Source: Brachyhypopomus gauderio (taxonomy: Eukaryota > Chordata > Actinopteri > Gymnotiformes > Hypopomidae). From it: a DNA stretch of 64,000 nt. Both the position numbers and the translations under genes were made by a program. Positions 43,307 to 54,172 of the stretch are shown here, one piece after another. The stretch is taken from positions 21,670,251 through 21,734,250 of the forward strand of contig NC_135226.1 of NCBI RefSeq assembly GCF_052324685.1, in the 5' to 3' direction. A model generated the notes under the pieces. It saw only the letters and a program-made list of their open reading frames with translations. It was not told the origin of the DNA and did not search any database. How positions within the stretch are numbered: the stretch's first letter is position 1; the number at the start of each line of letters is the position of its first letter.

Positions 43307-46300
43307 CAGTGACTGTATATATAATGGACGGTACGTCGCCGTTGACTCCCATTGGGTGTATCTCAATTCAGGGGCTGCAGCCCACGAAGTGTGCATTTGT
43401 AGGCCAATTACGTCACTGCGCCGCGCCGAATGTTGTCCCAATTCGTCAAGTACCCGTCGCTGCAGAATCAAAAGTCCAGGGGGTGGAGCTAGATCTAGAT
43501 CCAACTCCTCCCACCGTCCATAGTTTCTTTTGGTCGGTCCAGGGGGCGGAGCTGCATCTAATCCAACTCCACCTACGTGTCGCTTACGTTTTCCGACCAG
43601 GAAATAGAAATCCAATAAATTCACCCTTTTACCGTTTAAAGATCAAAATGTTCTTTGAATGTTATTTAAATAACACAATACACGTTTTTTAAAGTTTACA
43701 AGAAAATGTAAAAGTGGACAGGAATAATGATTGCCAACATAATAAAGTACAGTACATTTCTTAAATATGTACTATTTCATTTTTTTTACCTTTAATAAAA
43801 TTACTTTTTTCGTTAGGACGGTACAGTTCAGGCGTGCAGAATGGACAGTGGTATTTACTACAACATGTAGTGCACTGCACAACTGAAAGCGTCTGTCCTT
43901 TTTTTCAAAACCGTGATATGCATCTATAGATGGATGGAAAAATATAAATAGCATGATATTAGTTGTGAAGTTTTTCAGTGAACTGGTTAATGAGGATCAT
44001 GGCCGTTACATGCACACACTACTGAATAACAATCCCCCTCGATGTGTCCATGCTGTACCGAACAGCACAACCATTACAAATTTTAAGTAACTACAGCAAA
44101 CACTAATTAATTCAACAGTTTATGTCCAATATGAAGAACACAACATACATAAGTATTTAATACATCTGTATTCTGTTTAGCTAACCTCTCGTCTTCTAAC
44201 ATCAGTTTTTACCATCACTTACGTAGACACCTAGATTAGATAAACTTAACAGTGTTCATGCAAACAGAAATAGTCAGATTTAGTATAATCACCAAAGGAA
44301 ACTAGTTACTAGCATTAGTGAGATGAAAATTGGTTTATTATGAACCTACTTTCACATTCTTGATTGTTCACAAATGAACTGCATGTGAGTAAATAAGAAT
44401 AGCAATTTAGGATGACAACGGTGATTTGGAATGGCTGATCTGATACAACTCCTCCTGCGTAGTGCAATTACTTCAGACCAATGAAAACACGATGGTGGGA
44501 GGAGTTGGATCTAGATAAGCTCCACCCCCTGGACTTTTGCTTTTGCAGCGACGGGTATCTCCAATTCGTGGGCTCCTTCTTATGCAGCCGACGAATGTAG
44601 CCTTCAAAACCCCGAAAACGAAGGATGCATCTGAGTATCCTTCGCGTCCCACCATATCCCAGGATTCATTGCTCTATGAATAATAAACAGGCGACATGGC
44701 GGAGTCTAATGTACGGGCCGAAGAATTCATTTTTAAATGTCGGTATTTTTTAAATATGGAAATTTATACTGCAATGAGATGCTAAATAACGTGCCAATTA
44801 TTAATGATATTGCAGGTAAACCTGTGCTTTTAGTATTTACTAAAGTGTAACATTTTTTAAAATACATTGAATTTTGTTATTGTTATACTTCCTGCCAAAC
44901 ATGTGAATACATGTTCAACGCATTTTCTTTTAGGCATTTATAATAATATAATAAAAATACATTGTATTTGATGGTGCCTTTGTGACACTCAAGGTCACCT
45001 TACATAATAATAATAATAATAAAAAATTAAGACAGAGAAATGGTACAAATAAATAATGCATAAAATAGACAGAAGATCGGAATCATACATTAAAGGCAAC
45101 TCTAAACCAGTATGATTTGAGACCTGACTTAAAATACGTAATAGAGTCAGAGTTTCTTAAATCGGGTGGTAAGACATTCCATAGCCTAGGACCAGATGTT
45201 ATTTGTGGGTGATGCGATATAAAACTCAAGTTCTTATTTTTAGGGACCAAGGAAAAAACGGATGTAACACATATGTAACGGGGCAGAGCGTGGTCACGCA
45301 AACATACGTCTTGCGAAGACTAGACTGTCTCATTTAACAGCCGTGAGATGCAGCCTACCTGGCCTTCGAAGTGTGTGGCCACCGTGTGCTGCAGTCTACG
45401 CGGTCTACGTAGGCTGCAGCCCCTGAATTGAGATGCACCCATTGTGAACTTTTGAAGCCACCAAGATGGCCGCACGGACACCGCCATCTTGGATGCGCTT
45501 GCGCAGTAGATGAAAATTGGAGCCAGAGCATGCGCATTAGAACCGGTAGGCAGGACAGTATCTCCACCAGAGCATGCGCATTAGAACCGGTAGGCAGGAC
45601 AGTATCTCCACCAGAGCATGCGCATTAGAACTGGTCGGCAGGACAGTATCTCCACCAGAGCATGCGCATTAGAACCGGTAGGCAGGACAGTATCTCCACC
45701 AGAGCATGCGCATTAGAACCGGTAGGCAGGACAGTATCTCCACCAGAGCATGTGCATTAGAACCGGTAGGCAGGACAGTATCTCCACCAGAGCATGCGCA
45801 TTAGAACCGGTAGGCAGGACTGTATCTCCACCAGAGCATGCGCATTAGAACCGGTAGGCAGGACTGTATCTCCACCAGAGCATGCGCATTAGAACCGGTA
45901 GACAGGACTGTATCTCCACCAGAGCATGCGCATTAGAACCGGTAGGCAGGACAGTATCTCCACCAGAGCATGCGCATTAGAACCGGTAGGCAGGACAGTA
46001 TCTCCACCAGAGCATGCGCATTAGAACCGGTAGGCAGGACAGTATCTCCACCAGAGCATGCGCATTAGAACCGGTAGACAGGACAGTATCTCCGCCAGAG
46101 ACCGTATCTCCGCCCCGACATTCGTTAGGATACGGCCACCAGTATAAACACTTTTGACGTTTTACAAAATAATCAAAGGTAAAAGGTTTTAATACTGCTC
46201 TCGAGAGTTTTGATAGAGTTTTGCTGTTGAGCGCGTTCACATTTGAGTGTCTGGTAAAACAACGTAGCTATTAACTGTCAATCACCTTATCGCCACACCA

Positions 46301-46585
46301 CTTTAAATAACACTTAATAACTTCTATAAAATCTCTTTATCCTACAGAAAAACACTGGGAGAGATACTAATGCAATGCGGTGTTATAGAATTGACAAAAT
46401 ATAATTGCTCAAAAAACATATTTTACGTGTAATAAAAATTCAAAGTTTCTCGTCCGGCCCGTTCACTTACATGGGAATGGGCGGGGTTAAAAGTTGTACT
46501 GCAGCCAGCCACTAGAGGGCAACTGACTCACGAAGGCTTCAATTTTCACTTGTGTCATCCAGTCCACTTATATATACGGTCTCTG
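43307..46585. mobile_element. 3.28-kb non-autonomous hAT-like element inserted into the RTE fragment
   Basis: The left end is CAGTGACTGTATATATAATG. The right end, reversed, is CAGAGACCGTATATATAAGT. The element is flanked by a perfect 8-bp duplication, GTTTGGAC, at 43299-43306 and 46586-46593, one copy of which belongs to the RTE host. There is no transposase. Internally, the block CCAGGGGGTGGAGCT with GGATCTAGAT near 43475-43520 returns inverted at 44490-44535. The block TCTCAATTCAGGGGCTGCAG near 43361-43380 returns inverted near 45414-45433. The interior therefore contains nested palindromic insertions. The 44-bp tandem array lies at 45522-46092. Confidence 0.88.
45522..46092. repeat. 44-bp minisatellite, 13 units
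   Basis: The unit reads ACCAGAGCATGCGCATTAGA then ACCGGTAGGCAGGACAGTAT then CTCC. Thirteen copies are nearly identical; the variants are a C/T in GCATGYGC, CTGGTCGG, TAGACAGG and ACTGTATC. Each unit carries the palindrome GCATGC. The array ends by running into CAGAGACCGTATCTCC, an echo of the element's own terminal repeat. Confidence 0.95.
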
Positions 46586-46825
46586 GTTTGGACATGTACA
46601 GAGGAGGGAGGAGAGGTATATTGGTAGGAGGGTCTTGAGGATGGAACTTCCAGGCAAGAGGAGGAGAGGTAGACCTAAGAGGAGGTTTATGGATGCAGTG
46701 GTAGAGGATATGAGAGTGGCTGGTGTGTCAGTGGAGGACACTCAGGACAGGGTCAGATGGAGGAGTTTGATCCGCTGTGGCGACCCCTAAATGGGAATTG
46801 CCGAAAGAAGAAGAAGAAGAATTGA

Positions 46826-47734
46826 TTTAGTATAGATAGACAGTCAACAGGATATGCAATATAATCAAACTATACCGAGTTTTTGAAGCTATTCATACTG
46901 AAGTTGGTTCTTAAGTCATAATGTGTGTGGAGTTTTGATAGTTTGCCAATCTTGATGTTAATGTTTTGATGTTTGGTGAATATGTATAACCTGTCCTCTT
47001 TTTGTATGTATTTTAGATTGATCCAGCTGCTTTTTCCATTTTGTTACTTTTACTTTTTATTATTATTGTTCAATATTAGTACTTTAATGCTGATTTGAAC
47101 TAATATTGGTCAGTGTTTCCAGTATCATTTAAAATATAAAATAATATATTTAAAAGGCTGCCTGTATGTCAGAGAAAATCCACACTCACCTTCAGTCCTG
47201 CAGATGTGTAGATGTTTCCATACTAGTCTTTGGTCCTGCAGATGTGTAGATGATGTGTGCTGGGGACACAACAGCAGTCTGCATGGGGGCGTCTATAAAT
47301 CATAAACAGAAATAGAGAATGCTGTTGAATTTGAATAAATCATCCTGTCTATTTCTACCCATTTCAAAATTGCTTCTGTCTTGAATAAAGCTCAGTGTTT
47401 TGTGTCCAAACGGTTCTTGGTGATCAGTGCTTCCTTAAAGAACTGATCTAGTACACAGTAGTTTAAATATGAATGAATTAGGATTAATTACAATAATATG
47501 TTTAGATTATTCACCAGAGGAAGTTCTGCTTTGTCGTTTTGTTTACTAATACGTTTTCCAGTGTGCCACGAACTTTACGGGCTCTAAATCACCACCTGGT
47601 TGTTGTTGATCAATAAGAGGATTCAGCCAGACTAAAAATGAAACTTTTCTCCTTTCAGCTTCTCCTTGTGTGCTGCAGACTTGCTAAATGTGCTAACAGA
47701 TGAGTTGAAGACCCAATGGAACATACGTGTGAAG
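46826..47734. other. Intergenic / 5' flank of the TNF receptor gene
   Basis: AT-rich, without recognised repeats except a short duplicated CTGCAGATGTGTAGATG near 47205-47255. A first noncoding exon of the downstream receptor could lie here; no TATA or splice donor is convincing. Confidence 0.4.
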
Positions 47735-50700
47735 ATGAAGAGTATTTTGACTACTGCTGCTGTTTTCTTACTGAATGTGGCACCGTGTTTGTGTGGGTGT
47801 GCCTGGCCTGAATATGAAATCAATGGACGATGTTGTCCCATGTGTGCAGCAGGTAAGACAATTTCATATGTTTCCAAGATTTGCTACAAAGTTACAAAAA
47901 AGCTTATTAATTTCCTAATTAAATCATGCCATTGGACTGTCTAAATTTGCAGTGAGTTTAGTATAAATTGCAGTTATTAAGTGTAAATAGAACAATGTTT
48001 GAAATACTCTATTTTCGTAATGAGAAATTATATTTCAGCCATTTTCTACTGGTGTTTGAATTTCAACAGAACTGTTTGTTGTACTTAAATGAGCACTACC
48101 TCAGCAAATAGCACTTGTTGTTCTTGTTCTTTAAATTATATGTCTATCTCTATAGTTATTTGTGCATCTTGGTATTTAGTTTATTTCCTGTTTAAGTGAG
48201 CCTATGTTTAATTGGAATATTAGGTAATCACATTAACTCCTGTAGGTTAGTAGTAGTCTGGCTCAAGGCATCTTGCATCAAAGCACTTTGTAAGTTGCTC
48301 TGGATAAGAGTGTCTGCTGAATGTAAATGTAAGTTGTCAGAAATCTGAAGATGGCAGTTTCATATGCAAATAGAGAGTAGACAACAAACTTTGGTGACAT
48401 GAGGCTGGTTTTCCAGCTTGTGACCAAAATCTGACTCCTACATCATGACTTATAGAACTGGTGCTAGGTTGCAGACATAATGCTTTTTGGAATATGTAAA
48501 AATGTCACTGCTGTTTCACTGGCCAGTTGCCTGTATAGCGAGCCAGTTAATCAAGTAACAAATAAAATTAAAACTAAAATCATCTCCAGATTTGTGAGTC
48601 TATGGTTAGTGGACCCCTTTATAGTTTTTTTTTTTTCCCCAAAGCCTTTGGCTAGCACTTACACTAGCACTACTAGTTTTCTGTGTGTTTACATTCATTG
48701 GGTATTTAACTAAAAGTATTATATATTATATATGTTGTGCAAATAAAACATTGGGGCATCGTCTTAAAACAATTGCAGGATTAAACTTTAATTGAAAGAT
48801 CATTCTGCTGACTTTTAACATGTTTTTTAGGTAACAGAGTTGCTGAGCACTGTAATCAGGATGTTCCAGATTGTGTGCAATGCCTTCCATCAACTTACAC
48901 TGCTGAACCCAATGGCCTAGAGCAGTGTTTGAACTGTACTGTGTGTAGTCCCGGTAGGTCTGCTCTTTATAAGAATTATGTATTTGCTTAATGCTTAATT
49001 AGTGTTTTTGCACAAGTCACCTGCATCATCACCAACAAAAATGTATGTATGAGTTGACTCATGGTATTAACACCACAGATTTTTTTTTTTAAGTTTCCTG
49101 TAGACTGTATAATATCTTCTGGGTTTGTCAGAGACTTCAGCAGTAAGGCGCTAGCACTTCTCTTATGCTGGAGTAGATACTTACCAACATTAAAGGAAGA
49201 TCCGGGTGAAGTGGTGAAAAATATTTTTATTTTAGCTGTTTATCTCCTGTTCAGTTAGGACTTTCATGAATGCCCTCCATTAGATGATATAATAGAAGGA
49301 ATAGGAGAGAGGTTTCCTATTAGACAGGCAAAAACCAGGATATGTTTGAAATAGCCTAGTACATACTGTAAACTGCACTCTGTATATACTGTATCCTGCA
49401 TACCGTTTCCTGTAGTAGTGTACATAGTATTCAGTATACAATAGCTAGATTAGTACATTGCATACTGATACGGTTTGCATACTGATTTTGGTCCTAATAA
49501 GTAGATTGTAGTATGCAGTAGGTTATTTAGAATACAGCCACTCACTGGTATGGTGACCATCAGAAAATACCCAAAATTTTAAAATAAAAGCATCATATTA
49601 AGATGTTCAAAATACAAAGCTTCAAATAAAACAAAGTACAATTTATATGTACTTGTAATTCCAGCAACACACTTTGATTGGGCCTTTGCAGTCATTTTTT
49701 GGTATAATGAAAGGAATAGGAGGAGGTTAGACTCCTCATAAACCAGCTCTGTTAAAACACAAAATGGGCAAAAAAAAACCCTTGAAGGAAAGTGAACAGT
49801 AGTAACTGTAGTTGACGTGTTCAGGTTGAGAAGGCCAAACAAAAAAGGCGGATGGCTAGTTTGTGTTTTCACTGCTGTTTGGTCTCCTCCATTTTTGTGT
49901 TGAAGATGCCAGGGCTACAGTAAAGGAATATTTGCTCAAAGCCACATGAATTCACTTGTCACATGGCCACGAATCAGACATGAATCTGATCTAGAGCACA
50001 TACACGTGCTCAAATCTTGACCCTGAACAAATAAATTTTGTTTCACATTAAGGCAAAAAAAGATTTAGTTTGAGTGACCTGTTTGGTAATGTGAATGTAG
50101 CGTCTGCAAAGTGAAATAAAGAGCTGAGCTTCTGAACAAAAAGAATTGGATTAAAGCTGTGTTATATATTGATGCATTTTAGATGGACAAAGATGTTTTG
50201 TGTTTTTTTCCCCAGAAAAAGGTTTAAGAGTAAAGACACAGTGCACACGGACATCAGATACAGTGTGTGAGCCACTGGAGAGACACTACTGTACTGGTCA
50301 GGTCGGAGGCAGCTGTACACAAGCAGAGAAGCACACAGCATGCAGCGCTGGACACTGCATACAGCAGGAAGGTTGGTGTAATGTACCTGCTGTAAACTCA
50401 TACTGTGGCACTTTTTAATTTACTGGGTAATAAGAGCTGCCACATTATTCACTCTGACCCAACAGACCTGGTGTGTGTGTGTGTTTTTGCAGGAACAGCC
50501 CATAAAGACACTGTATGTGATGTGTGTCCTGCTAATACCTTCTCAGATGGCTCTCTTCAAACCTGTCAGCCACATTCACGGTGAGTTCACTTGTCCACTC
50601 ATCAAATCATTCCTGTGATCAGTTGTGATTTTCAGTGTTTTTTTTAGTTTAGTGATGTAATACCCCATGATTGAGGAGTGTATGGTATAGAAGACTCTAC

Positions 50701-51239
50701 AAGTACAGTGTAAATACAGTATTGAGTGAAGAGAGGAACAGGATCATCAGAGATGCAGCTTGTAGTGGAAACTGATCTCATCAATGATTTGGGAAACAGT
50801 ACAGGCAGAAATCTTCATTATTCTTTAAAGACTTTATATACAATGTTACTTCATTATACTTTTGATTTCACTCTGACAGATGTGAAGATTTGGGACTTAA
50901 AGCAATAAAGCCAGGAACCAATTCCACTGATGTTGAATATGGGAAGCAAACCTCTGTTGCTGTAATAGCTGGAATATTTGGGGTTGTGGTGGTGGTGGTG
51001 GTGGCGGCAGTGATGGTTCGTAAAAAGATGTATACGCCCGTCCCAACTACAGGTAATGATTTGATACGTACCTAACTCTTAATTTAGTGTATTTACATGT
51101 TATTGTAATCAGGTTTGAGTAATCAGGTCTGACCTTCCACACCTGAACAGTTTGACCTAAAGATGAAAGCCAACAGCATGATCAGAGATACCACACACCC
51201 TGGACACTGGATTCACCCTCCATGCAAAATGTGATTTGA
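47735..51239 (+). CDS. tnfrsf14: TNF receptor superfamily member, TNFRSF14/HVEM-like
   Basis: Type I membrane receptor with cysteine-rich domains; HVEM-type receptors bind LIGHT and BTLA and signal through TRAFs in immune cells. Exons: 47735-47852, 48831-48953, 50216-50371, 50493-50580, 50880-51052 and a tentative last exon 51163-51239, giving a closed frame of 244 residues. Domains: signal peptide MKSILTTAAVFLLNVAPCLC; CRD1 with EINGRCCPMCAAG; CRD2 with CLPSTYTAEPNGLEQCLNC; CRD3 with TRTSDTVCEP; a partial CRD4 with HKDTVCDVCPANTFSDG; then a helix of IAGIFGVVVVVVVAAVMV and a short basic-start tail. The NGL..CL.C..C, GL.....C.RT...VC and GT...DT.C..CP..TFS patterns match HVEM better than CD40, but fish carry several related paralogs. 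The final exon (acceptor CCTAAAG, DESQQHDQR) is chosen by phase only. The upstream in-frame stretch has no earlier ATG. Confidence 0.8.
48250..48332 (+). repeat. Teleost SINE/LINE-tail-like repeat
   Basis: GTAAGTTGCTCTGGATAAGA followed by GTGTCTGCTGAATGTAAATG is the widespread fish 3' repeat motif with a TGTAAATG tail. It lies in the first intron of the TNF receptor gene. Confidence 0.6.
49350..49530. repeat. TGCATACTG / AGTATACAATA-rich repeat
   Basis: Multiple TACTGTA, GCATACTG, AGTATGCAG and TAGTACAT motifs in both orientations suggest a small AT-rich MITE remnant in the second intron of the TNF receptor gene. Ends were not defined. The remainder of that intron (48954-50215) shows no feature. 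Confidence 0.45.
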
Positions 51240-51392
51240 CCTACACAACCAGCTGACATCTCTCCAGCACCAGAGACAAAGCAGTAAAGTGGATTGAGGA
51301 ACATCTCTGGTGGGTTCAGGAGACATGGAAGAGACATGGGCAGGCTTTAGAAGGCCATGGTTTTCTGTTTTTCTGAACAAACCACTTCACAC

Positions 51393-51621
51393 TAGTGATG
51401 GGAATTTCGGCTCTTTTTAGGGAGCTGGATCTTTTGGCTCAGCTCCTCATAAAGAATCTGCTCTTTCGGCTCCTTATTTGAGGGGGTGGCAAACGTAATT
51501 TGTTGACGGGGGGTCGGTCTTAAAGGGGAACCGGCTCGGTCTTAGAGGGGAACCAGCTCTCGCCGTTCACTTAAAAGAGCCAGCTCTTTGAACCGGTTCG
51601 TTTGCGACCGACACATCGCTA
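51393..51621. mobile_element. Small hAT-like MITE
   Basis: A 229-bp element has TAGTGATGGG at the left and, reversed, TAGCGATGTG at the right. The flanks CTTCACAC and CTGCACAC match at 7 of 8 positions. The interior repeats GGCTCTTT, AGCTCCTC and GGGGAACCGGCTC motifs in both orientations, typical of fish hAT MITEs. A second MITE-like end, AGGCCTGTCGCGATAA, occurs at 51715. Confidence 0.65.
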
Positions 51622-52082
51622 CTGCACACACAAGTGCAGCTGTGACCAAACGCTGCTTCTGTTTCTGCTCCACTGATCAACACTTTCTCTTCTAGGTCAT
51701 ATAACTTGTAACTAGGCCTGTCGCGATAATTACATTATTGACTTATCGTATGATAATTTTTTAAACCGCGATCATTTTCGCTGATGCCGATAATTGGCCA
51801 TTGGGTTTGCATAGAGGTGCTAAATCCAACACAATTGTAACTGATTTTTAAAATATGTGTGGCAATTCTATACAAAAAACTCGCCCAGTGCCATATAATT
51901 GATAATAATTGTTAAGATGTTAGCAATGTGTACAGATACAGTGTTTGCAGCATCTTAGCACTTGTTGCACTGATTAGCATTTTAGAGTGCTTAAACCTTT
52001 ATTTCTAATACAGCATTAAATACACGAAAGGTTCAAGATATTTTGTCATTCAGCAGATGTGTACAGAAGAATGAAATGCAAT

Positions 52083-52223
52083 TATGTAAATGTAAATGTG
52101 CTATATTTTTGTCAATTGTGATTTTTCACCGCAATCGAAATTTGTCCTCCGCTTTTTACCCATCTGTGCAGTTAGCACACACACACACTAGTGATTACTA
52201 GGGGGCTGTGGCTCACACGTGCC
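52083..52223. repeat. Single-arm copy of the palindromic repeat at 15680-16045
   Basis: TGTAAATGTGCTATATTTTT, GTCAATTGTGATTTTTC, GTCCTCCGCTTTTTACCC, ATCTGTGCAGTTAG, ACTAGTGATTACTAGGGGGC and CTCACACGTGCC appear in the same order as in the left arm of the robo3 palindrome. It is truncated before the CCCGGGGAGC block. Confidence 0.85.
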
Positions 52224-52794
52224 ACTTAATTTTTTCGTAAGTGTTATTTTTGTTTATTTTATTACTTGTTCTCATTTTTTTGAGGACAGAGAATGCTCTG
52301 AAAACACAATATGTGAAGCCAGATCTTTATTTTCTTGTCAGTTATATCATGAATATTGTTTCTCTGTCAAAAAGGTAAACCTGGTGCTATGTCTGTTAAA
52401 TGCAATAAACACGACGTTTATAAAGTTAACTACTTTATTTATTTCTTAGCAGAGCAACACCAGTGAACTGCCATGAACATAGCAGTCACCAAAAAGATAC
52501 CGCCCACTCGGAAAAACATTCCCTTTTCCAGGCCATAGGGTAAATACAAAAAGGACAATATAAGTTAACAATCTCCCTATCATTTTTTATGTAAAAAAAA
52601 AAATAATATATACCTATAAATATAATAATACCTATCAAAACATTTCAGTTACATAAACAGAAACCCATATGTGACATCCTGATATGTTAATAGAGTTAGA
52701 TATGAGATGAACATAACTCATAATGTAAACAAAAGGTGCTTTGAATAGTCAAATAACATTTTCACCATAAATTCCACAATCCTTCACTTAAAGC
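52224..52794. other. Intergenic, no recognised feature
   Basis: AT-rich; nothing supported on either strand. Confidence 0.4.
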
Positions 52795-53585
52795 TTTCAA
52801 TAGCGTCAGAGCTGATGCTCCCTTTTTGTGAGACAGCAAGTTGGCGCGTTTGTGCAGAACATCTCCTTGGTTTCTTACTTTGGATGATCTCCTTAATACT
52901 GCTTATGTCCAACCTGAGTCTCTTCTCTGTGACCTGTTTAGTTGACTTAAGGGCATCAAATAGTGATCGATTGTCAGTCACACAGACCAATGAAGGGGAA
53001 TTCAGTTCAGCATTACCAGTTAACTCAGAAAAGAGGGTGGCAAGAAAAATAGCATTGTCTATACCATCTGGCATAGCAAGAGTTTCTCCTGCAAGTGTGC
53101 TTCATACGTCTAATTCTCTTAGATTGTCAACAGAGAGGAGAAAACTTCCCTTTTTCTCCCATAAGAACAATCAATGTTCCTCCCTGTGTACCTCCATCTG
53201 GGACATTACCAAAAGAAGCATCACTGTTGCCCAAATGCTGAAATTTGAGGGTCACTTTCTCAGACTTGAGCTTACGGATAATCTTATTTGTCTCATGCAC
53301 AGACTGCACTGTGGCATTTTTGATATTACAGTAGATGCCAGACTACATGAGTCAAACATAACATCTGGTCTGGTCTGTTTGGCAACCCATAGGATCTGCC
53401 CTATTTTGCCCTAAGTTGCTCCTTTTCTGTGTCACTAAGAGGAGCATCCCTCTTTAAAGCACGTGCTGGTTGCATGTGGAGAGGTTGTAGATTATCAATG
53501 TAACTACCCTGGTGTACCAGAACTACTCCATCAATACTAACAAAATTCATTCCACCAATCACACACGGTCTCACCTGATGATGTG
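52795..53585 (-). mobile_element. Ty1/copia-like retrotransposon pol fragment (RT end and RNase H), decayed
   Basis: Minus-strand pieces in several frames read, in order, YIDNLQPL with [17 protein letters not shown], then MQSVHETNKIIRKLKSEKV, ASFGNVPDGGTQGGTLIVL, AIFLATLFSELTG, and VCVTDNRSLFDALKSTKQVT with EKRLRLDISSIKE. The YI.NL.P, LRAK.GQ-type and TDN.SL.DA.KSTK blocks are the RT C-terminus and RNase H of copia-class elements. Frame changes and stops show it is dead. No LTRs were found. Confidence 0.7.
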
Positions 53586-53870
53586 GTTTGAGTTTTACTT
53601 GACACAGCAGTCGTGGGTCAACAGAGTGAACAACAGAGGGCTCAACACGCATCCTTGGGGAACACCAGTGTTCATGATGGTGGTTTGGGAGGTGTTTTCT
53701 CCAACTCTGTGGTCTGCCTGTCAGGAAGCCCAAAAGCCAGTTGCATAGTGAGGTATCAATGCCTAATGGGCCAAGTTTCTCTACAAGGTGCTGGGGGATG
53801 ACCGTGTTAAAGGCGGAGCTGAAGTCAATGAAAAGCATCCGCACATAACTGTTCTTGTTCTCCAGATGAC
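53586..53870 (-). mobile_element. Non-LTR retrotransposon RT fragment
   Basis: The minus strand encodes [20 protein letters not shown], then [13 protein letters not shown], then a frame-shifted stretch whose alternate frame reads [17 protein letters not shown] sequence. [10 protein letters not shown] is RT motif A of LINEs of the CR1/Rex1/L2 kind. It abuts the copia-like fragment at about 53585, so one of them is inserted into, or truncated by, the other. Confidence 0.7.
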
Positions 53871-53934
53871 CGCGTGTGATTGGTGGTCTATATTCAGAAG
53901 GTCGGTTGACCGTAGACTCTGGGACCAGAGTTGC

Positions 53935-54100
53935 CAGGTTCGCGGTTTCACGCCAAATTGGGCTTGTTTGAAAATCCAGCCGCGGGGTGGCGGGGCGCGT
54001 TTTAATATTATATTATTATATCATATTTGGGCTAATATTTAGTTGGGATACTAAATTACCGCGGGATTTACAAGTCAAACGTGTACAAGTCAACACTAAG
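53935..54100. repeat. GTTGCCAGGTTCGCGGTTT repeat, copy 1
   Basis: GTTGCCAGGTTCGCGGTTT, CGCCAAATTGGGCTTGTTTG and AAAATCCAGCCGCGG reappear in reverse orientation at about 56640-56765. The two copies thus mark a dispersed family whose outer end is GTTGCCAGG. A (GA)n run follows at 54141-54168. Confidence 0.75.
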
Positions 54101-54141
54101 AACCAGGAGAACATAACAACATACTGGAGGACAGTGTGAAC

Positions 54142-54168
<27 letters not shown>

Positions 54169-54172
<4 letters not shown>

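Larger units (their letters stand above)
43205..46825 (+). mobile_element. RTE 3' fragment split by a later insertion
   Basis: The 43205-43306 segment (GATAGGATCAGAAATGAGTT through GAGATGGTTTGGAC) continues without loss at 46586-46825 (GTTTGGACATGTACAGAGGA through the terminal GAAGAAGAAGAA). The join is proved by the uninterrupted minus-strand copy at 32583-34640. Only the last ~340 bp of the retrotransposon are present, as expected from 5' truncation. Confidence 0.85.

Noticed and set aside
45522..46092. Possible CRISPR-like array of 44-bp repeats
   Set aside because: Units are contiguous with no unique spacers, in a vertebrate transposon; a minisatellite explains it.
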